From Saprospiraceae bacterium (GTDB lineage: Bacteria > Bacteroidota > Bacteroidia > Chitinophagales > Saprospiraceae), in the NCBI GenBank assembly GCA_027009605.1, contig JALVCY010000031.1, positions 1 through 5,785 of the forward strand: 5,785 nucleotides of DNA, given 5' to 3'. How positions within the stretch are numbered: position 1 is the first letter of the stretch; the number at the start of each line of letters is the position of its first letter. Both the position numbers and the translations under genes were made by a program. Below the pieces are notes generated by a model. That model was not told where the DNA came from and ran no database searches. It saw only the letters and a program-made list of their open reading frames with translations. Shown one piece after another: positions 1-5,764 of this stretch.

Positions 1-38
1 TTACACTAAGAGACACTACAAATTCTAGGTATCAAATG

Positions 39-546
39 TAGAATCCCAAATATCAAATGATAAAGCAAAATCCCAAATAAAAACCCAAATCTCTCAACTA
101 GCGCAGCGAATCAACTAGCGAAGCCTGCGAGCGAATCAACTTATTCAACTTCTTCAACTAAAACCCCAAACAGAATTCCAAATATCCAAGACTAAAGCAA
201 AATCCCAATCAAAAACCCAAATCTCTCAACTAGCGAAGCGAATCAACTAGCGAAGCCTGCGAGCGAATCAACTTCTTCAACTTCTTCAACTAAAAACCAA
301 ACAGAATTCCAAATATCCAAGACTAAAGCAAAAGCCCAATCAAAAACCCAAATCTCTCAACTAGCGAAGCGAATCAACTAGCGAAGCTTGCGAGCGAATC
401 AACTTCTTCAACTAAAAACCAAACAGAATTCCAAATATCCAAGACCAAAGCAAAAGCCCAATCAAAAACCCAAATCTCTCAACTAGCGCAGCGAATCAAC
501 TAGCGAAGCTTGCGAGCGAATCAACTTCTTCAACTAAAACCCCAAA
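39..546. repeat. Tandem repeat array, four units of 122-132 bp
   Basis: Four head-to-tail copies are visible at 39-170, 171-301, 302-423 and 424-546 (132, 131, 122 and 123 bp). Each begins with a form of CAGAATTCCAAATATC, runs through an A/C-rich stretch (CCCAAATCTCTCAACTAGCG), then has two nested copies of TCAACTAGCGNAGC, the second followed by YTGCGAGCGAATCAAC. Each ends in a TTCAACT stretch and a C/A-rich tail. The length difference comes mainly from the 9-bp AACTTCTTC-type sub-repeat, present in two periods in units 1-2 and one in units 3-4. Unit 1 is the most diverged at its left edge. Stops are frequent and no start-bearing frame of useful length crosses it, so coding is unlikely. The plus strand has almost no G outside the GCGNAGC/GCGAGC modules. 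Function is unknown; it could be a VNTR-like intergenic repeat or part of a family dispersed in the genome. Confidence 0.93.
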
Positions 547-582
547 CAAATCCCCATATTAACAATACACATTCTACTATAT

Positions 583-609
583 AAATGGTAATTTTTACCA
601 ATATGGTAG
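583..609. promoter_or_regulatory. Overlapping inverted repeats built from TTACCA half-sites
   Basis: TGGTAA (586-591) and TTACCA (595-600) form a perfect 6-bp inverted repeat around TTT. TACCA (596-600) and TGGTA (604-608) form a second inverted repeat around ATA. The three half-sites therefore start at 586, 595 and 604, exactly 9 bp apart, and alternate in orientation. The sequence could be an operator or a pair of mutually exclusive small hairpins. The stems are too short and AT-rich, with no adjoining long T-run, to be a convincing terminator for an upstream gene. A regulatory role is inference. Confidence 0.35.
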
Positions 610-766
610 GGTTTTTAAGCGATAAGGCGTTTTGTTCCCGTAAATATCACTATTTTGGGTAATTCCAACAATGAGAAGACCATTCTTATTACACATTTTA
701 ACTAGCACCGACCGATTACCATTTTTTTTTAATAACGATAATCTCCGTTTTTGCCGCCCAAAGCAA

Positions 767-804
767 TTGACAAACGACTGATTATCAGAAGTTATTATTT
801 TTTG
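767..804 (+). promoter_or_regulatory. Weak candidate promoter for the 857 gene
   Basis: TTGACA at 767-772 matches a sigma-70 -35 hexamer, and TATTAT at 793-798 is one base from TATAAT, but the 20-bp spacer is too long. Alternatively TATTTTTTG (796-804) resembles the Bacteroidota -7 element TAnnTTTG with one extra base, but no TTTG lies at the expected distance upstream. Neither model fits well. If real, transcription would begin about 45-50 bp before the start codon. Confidence 0.2.
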
Positions 805-856
805 TAACTATTTAGGTATCCTAAACAGTTACCATTTTTTAACAAAAATTTTCCCC

Positions 857-934
857 ATGACACACTATTACACTTGGCGCAATAGGGCGTTACTATTCCT
901 GTGCTTTCTAATTAGTTCATTTTTTGTCTCCGGG
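857..934 (+). other. Sec signal peptide (residues 1-26)
   Basis: A basic N-region (Arg8, Arg10) is followed by a hydrophobic core from Ala11 to Val24 and then Ser-Gly before Gln27. Cleavage between Gly26 and Gln27 is likely; a new N-terminal Gln after signal cleavage is common in Bacteroidota. Cys16 lies inside the hydrophobic core and is preceded by Leu, so it is not a lipobox cysteine. Confidence 0.88.
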
Positions 935-3900
935 CAGGTTAGTTTTACTGCAAATGACGGGATTACCCCCTACAAAGGACGTTTTCGTCCCGGCTCTAAC
1001 ATGGGCTTTTTGCCGATTGGTTGGAGCAATCAGACGGCAGCGGATTTACTTGTCGGTGACCCGAGTAGAGGGATTCCCGGCGTAGGAGCCCGGGCGGTTC
1101 GCCCTTCCTTGGCCTCTTATGTCTTAGAAGAATTAGGCGATGAAATCGAACTCGAACCCTTTGAGCACTACTTTAGTCTCGGGATGAATGATTTGACTGC
1201 TTTTGTCGGTGAACCGTCGGATGCTTTGAGAGATACTTCTCATTATTGCCCCGGACAACGCAGTGCGCTCTTCAAAAATCTCTATGAACCTATTTGGGAT
1301 AATGGAGAAAATGGTACCCCCGTAAACGACAACAACGATTTTGCGCTCTACATGTACCGAATCGTAACCAAATACAATAATTATGTCAAATTTTGGGAAA
1401 TATGGAATGAACCCGGCTACTCAGATTCTGACAAAGCTTGGAGACCACCGGGCTACCCCGGTAATTTTTGGGAATACAATCCGGACCCCTGTGATTATAA
1501 GCTTCATGCCCCTGTATTTCATTATTTGCGGACGCTGCGGATTGCTTACGAGGTGATTAAATCTGTAGCGCCCGACGATTATGTTGTCGTGGCCGGACTC
1601 GGCTATCCATCATTCTTGGATGTGTTGCTTCGCAATACGGACAACCCGGTAGATGGCTCCGTCACGCCTGATTTTCCGTATAAAGGTGGCGCCTATTTTG
1701 ACGTATTGGGGATTCACTCCTACCCTAGTATTGATGGGACGCTCAGACATTGGGACGATAATATTCAGGGGTGGGCGTACATGCGCAATTCGGACGAAGC
1801 GGCCAGACAAGTGATTGATGAGCGATTTGCCATTTATGAAAATGTATTAAGTAATCACGGCTATAACGGAGAGCAGTTTCCCAAAAAATTGCGTACCATA
1901 ACCGAGACGAACGTCCCTCGAGTCAAATTCAAATATGAGTCCCTAGCTTCTGATGACGGACAGCGCAACTTCTTAATGAAAGCAGCCATCAATAACAAAG
2001 TACATGATGTCATCCAAATGCTGGTCTATTCCATTGATGATTTAGAATTTGAAGGAGATATTGTGAATGAATTTCAGAGTATGGGATTTTACAAAAAATT
2101 CGCCGGCAATCCCCAAAACCAAGTCCGCCACAACTCTGCCATCGGATACAAGACCGTTGCAGATTTTATTTATCAAACAGACTATGACCCGGTGCGGACG
2201 GCAGCTCTCAACCTACCCTACGGAGTCAAAGGTTATGCTTTTAAAAAACAAGATGGCACCTATCTCTACACGCTCTGGGCCAAGACTTTAATTGATAATT
2301 CTGAAGTCGCTTCTAAGACCTATTCTTTTCCGGCTAATTTTAATATAAATCAGGTTCGACGTTCCAATTGGAATGCGTCTCTTACCGGTGAATCCACTCT
2401 TATTCCTTCGACAAATATTCATCTATCCGGTAGCGTCGCCTTTTTTGAAGAAATCCCTACCGGAAACATTCGTCCTTCGGTGACGCTTTCTACGCCACAA
2501 GCCATTGTAAATCAACCTTTTATAGTAAAGGCAACTTTTAGCGAAAGCGTAACAGGCATGGATGCGTCCAAGTTTAATATTACAAATGGAATCGCTTCAA
2601 ATTTTAGCGGAAGCGGAAAAAATTATTCTGTTTTGATAACACCCATCTCTTCCGGGCCGGTCGTTGTGCGTTTGCCGGAAGGCGTAGCTAATAATAATAC
2701 GAATCAATCCAACACAGCCGCTATCCCCTTAAATTTGATTTACAAATATTGCCAACCCAAAGGCAATGTAACCTACGCTTGGATCTCTTCCGTCCGGCTA
2801 AAATATCTAACTAAATACTCCGGCAAGAATGTCTATAATGATTTTACTGAAATTAATTTTACCATCGACCGAGCCGACGCAACTCCTGTAAAATTGACCG
2901 CTCACCAACCGGCGAATAGAAATGGATTCTTCCGGGCTTGGATTGATTACAATCAAGATGGACAATACGCCGAAAATGAAATGGCCTTCCAAGGTCAAAC
3001 CAATAGCACAGATGGCAAACTCTATACAACGTTTCATATCCCGACCGATGCCCTTGCGGGAAAAACCAGAATGCGGGTCATGTTTAGTTTAGATGACTAT
3101 CCGGTTAGCCCTTGCCAAGATATTGAAAATGGAGAAGTGGAAGATTATTCTGTGACGATTACCGGAGAAGGTGGTCAAAATGATTGCCTACTCTATGTCG
3201 AACAACATGAAAAATTTTGTGATGATATGGGTACGCCTATCTTTGGATGGGATGACCAATTTTCCATATCCATGACCGTGCATAGCATTCACGCAAGTGG
3301 CAGTTGGGTAGCCAATATCAATGGACAAACATTGGTTGGCGACTATAACCACCCCATTGATTTCGGGCCTTATGTCATTCACAACAATGAATTTACGGCT
3401 CACTTTCAAGATGCCACAGATAAAGGATGCGCCGTAAGTACCTACATTGTGCCCCCTCCTCATTGTTCTAATTTTGAAGGCGTGGACACCAAAAACTATT
3501 GCATCCCTTTTAGCAAAAATCCTTGGGGCGAATGGGTCAATAATGTCACCTTTGGCGACATCAATAATACGTCGTTCCGCAAGGCCTATTCTGATTTTTC
3601 CTATCATGCCACCGATGCAGAGTTAAATCAAACCTACCCGGTTAGCTTGACCACCGGATTTGGCTACTACACGCATCCCGAGTATTGGCGTGTTTGGATT
3701 GATTATAATCAAAATGAAATTTTTGAACCTTCCGAAATTGCTTTCCAGCAAATGGTACCCGCCCCTCCTAACGGCACCTTTGAAAACACCATCCACGGTA
3801 ACATTACCATTCCGGAAGATGCGACTCCCGGCCCCACGATTATGCGGGTAATAATGAGTCGTTTTGGTTACGCAATGCCTTGTGACACAATAGATTATGG

Positions 3901-5665
3901 AGAAATAGAAGACTATTCGGTCAATATTATCGGTACGCCGACACCGGCCATTCCCGACTGTAGTCAGTTGATTGTACCGGCCAATAATGCCACCGATGTA
4001 CCTTTGAACACGCCTTTTGCTTGGACAACTGCCAACCAAGCGACCGGCTATAAATTGACAGTAGGAACGACCCCCAACGGTCATGAAATCGTAGATCATT
4101 TGGACGTAGGCAACGTGACCGGCTATCAGTTTTTTCCATTTGCGCACAACACCAAGTTTTATGTAAAAGTCACCCCTTACAATGATGCCGGTGAAAATGA
4201 TGCCTGTAAGACCAGTAATTTTACAACCATTGACACGTCCACCGTCACGCCGCCGGCAGATGACTGCCCGACCGCTGTAGATGGTTTCACCTACTTAGGA
4301 GAATACCAACAACACCACTATTTCGTCAGTCAAACCACAGCCACTTGGTTAGAAGCCAAATCTCTGGCAGAAAGTTTGGGTGCACAGCTGGTCATCATCA
4401 ATGATGCTTCTGAAAATGAGTTTATTCAAAATAATATTTCAGAAATTGCCTTTATCGGCTTATCGGACTATGACTTGGAAGGGAGTTTTAAATGGGTGGA
4501 CAATTCGGGTATTTCTTACTCTAATTTTAGTGATTGTTCGTGGTGTGCTGATAATTCTCCTGCCAATGACTTTTACACTATTTTCCCGTGGGATGGTAGC
4601 TGGTCGATAGATAATGAGTGGGCTGACCGGAAGTATATTATTGAATTCAACTGCGGGAATAACCAAAATCCATGTGATTTGAATGTGCAAATCACCGACG
4701 TTCAATGCAATGATAATGGAACTGCTGATATTGCGTCAGACGATTATTTCTTGTTTAATATTCAAATAACAGGAACGACTCAGTGGGATTTAAGCTTTAA
4801 CGGTAGTACGATTTCCGGTACCGGTGCTTCTGCGACCTTAGGGCCCATAAATATCAATAATTTCGAGCCCAATGAAAATCTGTCTGTTTTGGTCTCCGAT
4901 TCATCCGGTTGCCAAATAACTACATCATTTAATGTGCCCAATACCTGCTCCGGCGGTGGACAGTCAGGAGATGTAGATTTGAGTTTAGGCCTTTCGGCCA
5001 ATCCGGTCTCTCCCGGGCAATGGGCTTTTGCCACAACGTACTTAACTATTGAGAATTCCGGTACTTCTCCGGCGCACAATGTCAAAGTCCAATATTTTGA
5101 CCAATCCAATTATGACAATTGGTCGATGTTGGGATTCAATAGTTATGAAGCGCCTAGTGGTACTACTTATTCAGATTGGTTTGGAATTTGGGATATTCCG
5201 GTGCTTCAGCCCGACGAATCCCTGACATTGGAATACACCGGATTTACAAAAACAGCCGGTCCGATTCCCATGTTTGCCCAAGTCACATCTTGCGATGAAA
5301 TAGACGATGACTCTTCTCCTGATAATAATCATACTCAAATCCCCGTCGAAGATGATGAAGCCTTGGTTGTACTCAATCCGTCAACTGCAGGAATGACGAA
5401 AAATGAGACACAACCATTTGCTAACCAAGAGATTACATATAGACTATTCCCTAATCCCGCAAAAGACTACATAGTCATAGACTTAGTGAATGAGCAACAT
5501 CTGTTCTTACAGATTATCAATAGCTTGGGCCAAAAGGTCTATAGCCAATCTTTAAGCGATGACCATGAGAGATACTACAAAATTCGTATAGGACATTTAC
5601 CGGAAGGCAATTATATATTGCAAATAAATGGCCAAGACGGACTACGATTTATGCACATTCAATAA
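857..5665 (+). CDS. Secreted multidomain glycoside-hydrolase-like protein with GEVED, C-type lectin and T9SS sorting domains
   Basis: The 1602-residue protein is predicted to be exported by Sec and then by T9SS to the cell surface or medium. Residues 1-26 are a signal peptide. Residues 27-535 resemble a clan GH-A (beta/alpha)8 glycosidase with WNEP (Glu185, putative acid/base) and ITETN (Glu350, putative nucleophile). The stalk follows: Ig-like (539-628), GEVED (631-769), Cys-bearing module (776-872), GEVED (881-1026), Fn3-like (1034-1126), C-type-lectin-like (1137-1266), second Cys-bearing module (1272-1366), DUF11/CARDB-like (1373-1505) and T9SS sorting domain (1527-1602). The ATG at 857 is chosen because the signal peptide follows directly and the next Met is residue 49, inside the mature domain. 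There is no Shine-Dalgarno sequence, as is common in Bacteroidota. A terminator follows 58 bp after the stop, so the gene is probably a single transcription unit. I infer carbohydrate binding and hydrolysis; the substrate and exact GH family are unknown. No frameshift or internal stop is seen. Confidence 0.95.
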   Translation: MTHYYTWRNRALLFLCFLISSFFVSGQVSFTANDGITPYKGRFRPGSNMGFLPIGWSNQTAADLLVGDPSRGIPGVGARAVRPSLASYVLEELGDEIELEPFEHYFSLGMNDLTAFVGEPSDALRDTSHYCPGQRSALFKNLYEPIWDNGENGTPVNDNNDFALYMYRIVTKYNNYVKFWEIWNEPGYSDSDKAWRPPGYPGNFWEYNPDPCDYKLHAPVFHYLRTLRIAYEVIKSVAPDDYVVVAGLGYPSFLDVLLRNTDNPVDGSVTPDFPYKGGAYFDVLGIHSYPSIDGTLRHWDDNIQGWAYMRNSDEAARQVIDERFAIYENVLSNHGYNGEQFPKKLRTITETNVPRVKFKYESLASDDGQRNFLMKAAINNKVHDVIQMLVYSIDDLEFEGDIVNEFQSMGFYKKFAGNPQNQVRHNSAIGYKTVADFIYQTDYDPVRTAALNLPYGVKGYAFKKQDGTYLYTLWAKTLIDNSEVASKTYSFPANFNINQVRRSNWNASLTGESTLIPSTNIHLSGSVAFFEEIPTGNIRPSVTLSTPQAIVNQPFIVKATFSESVTGMDASKFNITNGIASNFSGSGKNYSVLITPISSGPVVVRLPEGVANNNTNQSNTAAIPLNLIYKYCQPKGNVTYAWISSVRLKYLTKYSGKNVYNDFTEINFTIDRADATPVKLTAHQPANRNGFFRAWIDYNQDGQYAENEMAFQGQTNSTDGKLYTTFHIPTDALAGKTRMRVMFSLDDYPVSPCQDIENGEVEDYSVTITGEGGQNDCLLYVEQHEKFCDDMGTPIFGWDDQFSISMTVHSIHASGSWVANINGQTLVGDYNHPIDFGPYVIHNNEFTAHFQDATDKGCAVSTYIVPPPHCSNFEGVDTKNYCIPFSKNPWGEWVNNVTFGDINNTSFRKAYSDFSYHATDAELNQTYPVSLTTGFGYYTHPEYWRVWIDYNQNEIFEPSEIAFQQMVPAPPNGTFENTIHGNITIPEDATPGPTIMRVIMSRFGYAMPCDTIDYGEIEDYSVNIIGTPTPAIPDCSQLIVPANNATDVPLNTPFAWTTANQATGYKLTVGTTPNGHEIVDHLDVGNVTGYQFFPFAHNTKFYVKVTPYNDAGENDACKTSNFTTIDTSTVTPPADDCPTAVDGFTYLGEYQQHHYFVSQTTATWLEAKSLAESLGAQLVIINDASENEFIQNNISEIAFIGLSDYDLEGSFKWVDNSGISYSNFSDCSWCADNSPANDFYTIFPWDGSWSIDNEWADRKYIIEFNCGNNQNPCDLNVQITDVQCNDNGTADIASDDYFLFNIQITGTTQWDLSFNGSTISGTGASATLGPININNFEPNENLSVLVSDSSGCQITTSFNVPNTCSGGGQSGDVDLSLGLSANPVSPGQWAFATTYLTIENSGTSPAHNVKVQYFDQSNYDNWSMLGFNSYEAPSGTTYSDWFGIWDIPVLQPDESLTLEYTGFTKTAGPIPMFAQVTSCDEIDDDSSPDNNHTQIPVEDDEALVVLNPSTAGMTKNETQPFANQEITYRLFPNPAKDYIVIDLVNEQHLFLQIINSLGQKVYSQSLSDDHERYYKIRIGHLPEGNYILQINGQDGLRFMHIQ
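935..2461 (+). other. Clan GH-A-like glycosidase module plus beta-sandwich (residues 27-535)
   Basis: KFWEIWNEP (178-186) fits the end of strand beta-4 of a clan GH-A barrel, with Glu185 as acid/base. DVLGIHSYPS (282-291) looks like a strand carrying active-site His287 and Tyr289. TITETN (347-352) fits strand beta-7, with Glu350 as nucleophile. The 165-residue gap between the two Glu residues is plausible for this clan. GH39 and related families are the closest by feel, but I cannot assign a numbered family. Residues about 455-532 (from GVKGYAFKK to the LSGSVAFFEE stretch) look like the beta-sandwich that often packs against such barrels. Both catalytic Glu are present, so activity with retention of configuration is predicted but unproven. 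Confidence 0.72.
2471..2740 (+). other. Bacterial Ig-like domain (residues 539-628)
   Basis: The pattern ATFSESVTGMDASKFNITNG, then FSGSGKNYSVLITP and VVVRLPEGVA, matches the bacterial Ig-like family (Big_12 type) often found in tandem in surface proteins. It probably acts as a spacer between the enzyme head and the stalk. Confidence 0.75.
2747..3163 (+). other. GEVED domain, copy 1 (residues 631-769)
   Basis: Starts with YCQP (631-634), contains RAWIDYNQDGQYAENE (693-708) and ends with the signature GEVEDYSVTITG (759-770). The DYNQDGQYAENE stretch (697-708) has the spacing D-x-N-x-D-G-x5-E of an EF-hand-like calcium loop. The family is a Bacteroidota extracellular beta-sandwich of unproven function, common in T9SS cargo. 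Confidence 0.88.
3182..3472 (+). other. Cys-bearing repeat module, copy 1 (residues 776-872)
   Basis: Pattern: Cys777, Cys788, GT (792-793), DD (799-800), Trp817, GP (837-838), GC (857-858), VP (865-866) and CS (870-871). The same ordered pattern recurs at residues 1272-1366. I do not recognise a named family. The even hydrophobic alternation suggests a beta-sandwich, probably with disulphides. Confidence 0.6.
3497..3934 (+). other. GEVED domain, copy 2 (residues 881-1026)
   Basis: Starts with YCIP (881-884), contains RVWIDYNQNEIFEPSE (945-960) and ends with YGEIEDYSVNIIG (1014-1026). The calcium-type loop is degenerate compared with copy 1: the fifth position is Asn953 and the following Gly is Glu954. 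The two copies share a 23-nt stretch with two mismatches (2938-2960 and 3694-3716), which reflects the conserved WIDYNQ motif. Confidence 0.87.
3956..4234 (+). other. Fibronectin type III-like domain (residues 1034-1126)
   Basis: The order PANNATDVPLNTPFAWTTA, ATGYKLTVGTTP and TKFYVKVTPYNDAGE fits the Fn3-like spacer commonly seen in Bacteroidota surface proteins. Cys1035 and Cys1117 sit near the two ends and could pair. A structural spacer role is likely. Confidence 0.7.
4265..4654 (+). other. C-type-lectin-like domain (residues 1137-1266)
   Basis: Diagnostic elements are WLEAKSLAESLGAQLVIIN (1164-1182), ENEFI (1186-1190), FIGLSDYDLEGSFKWVD (1199-1215), GSW (1247-1249) and the closing KYIIEFNC (1259-1266). 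Cys1137 and Cys1266 bracket the domain and can form the outer disulphide. The usual EPN/QPD sugar motif is replaced by NSPAND (1233-1238) and the WND motif is not intact, so calcium-dependent sugar binding is uncertain. Confidence 0.85.
4670..4954 (+). other. Cys-bearing repeat module, copy 2 (residues 1272-1366)
   Basis: Pattern: Cys1273, Cys1284, GT (1288-1289), DD (1295-1296), Trp1310, GP (1329-1330), GC (1351-1352), VP (1360-1361) and CS (1364-1365). It matches copy 1 in order and spacing but has low overall identity, suggesting an old duplication or independent recruitment of a widespread module. Confidence 0.6.
4973..5371 (+). other. DUF11/CARDB-like domain (residues 1373-1505)
   Basis: The segments DVDLSLGLSANPVSPGQ, TIENSGTSPAHNVKV, WDIPVLQPDESLTLEY and DDDSSPDNN followed by VEDDEALVVL follow the DUF11/CARDB pattern of surface-protein beta-sandwiches. 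The acidic DDDSSPDNN and EDD stretches are plausible calcium ligands, as in related domains. Confidence 0.75.
5435..5662 (+). other. T9SS type A C-terminal sorting domain (residues 1527-1602)
   Basis: Contains the hallmark order LFPNPAKDYIVID (1530-1542), LQIINSLGQKVYSQ (1551-1564), LPEGNYILQI (1581-1590) and a short final strand ending RFMHIQ. It directs export across the outer membrane and is usually cleaved off or exchanged for a surface anchor. It implies a host with a T9SS, i.e. Bacteroidota. Confidence 0.93.
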
Positions 5666-5723
5666 GGAACGGAATGCACCGCTTGAATGGCTGAAACGTC
5701 CAGCGATTTGAATCATTTTATTT

Positions 5724-5764
5724 ACAACATGCCGGTAGCAATTATCGGTATGTTGTTTTTTTTT
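5724..5764 (+). terminator. Rho-independent terminator
   Basis: ACAACATGCCGG (5724-5735) pairs with TCGGTATGTTGT (5745-5756) around a 9-nt loop, giving a 12-bp stem that includes two G-U pairs. A run of nine T follows at 5756-5764. It lies 58 bp after the stop of the large gene and would end its transcript. The intervening 5666-5723 shows no further gene. Confidence 0.88.

Larger units (their letters stand above)
547..856. other. AT-rich gene-free leader upstream of the large gene
   Basis: About 310 bp with no supported gene. It contains overlapping short inverted repeats at 586-609, a run of nine T at 722-730, two copies of TTACCATTTTTT (716-727 and 829-840) and a weak promoter-like stretch around 767-804. 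A 36-codon frame starting at ATG 671 and ending at 781 has no ribosome-binding site and no recognisable product, so it is not called. The region presumably carries the promoter and 5' untranslated region of the gene starting at 857. Confidence 0.7.

Noticed and set aside
39..546. CRISPR array
   Set aside because: The whole 122-132 bp unit is repeated; there are no unique spacers between short repeats, and no cas gene is present.
586..609. Terminator of a gene lying upstream of the window
   Set aside because: Stems are 5-6 bp and AT-rich with no adjoining long T-run, and there is no upstream coding sequence ending nearby.
671..781. 36-codon frame starting at ATG 671 in the leader
   Set aside because: No ribosome-binding site, a low-complexity Phe run from the T-tract and no recognisable protein features; length is within chance expectation.
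857..934. Lipoprotein signal with Cys16 as lipidated residue
   Set aside because: Cys16 is preceded by Phe-Leu and lies in the middle of the hydrophobic core; the lipobox small residue at -1 is missing, and a better cleavage site exists before Gln27.
3623..4147. 174-codon antisense frame inside the large gene (also 3188-3607 and 4780-5109)
   Set aside because: These lie opposite well-recognised GEVED, Fn3 and DUF11-type domains and their translations have no domain-like features; they are shadows of the sense coding sequence.
5666..5723. Small gene or attachment site between the stop codon and the terminator
   Set aside because: Only 58 bp, with no start-stop frame of note, no direct repeat and no tRNA-like sequence.
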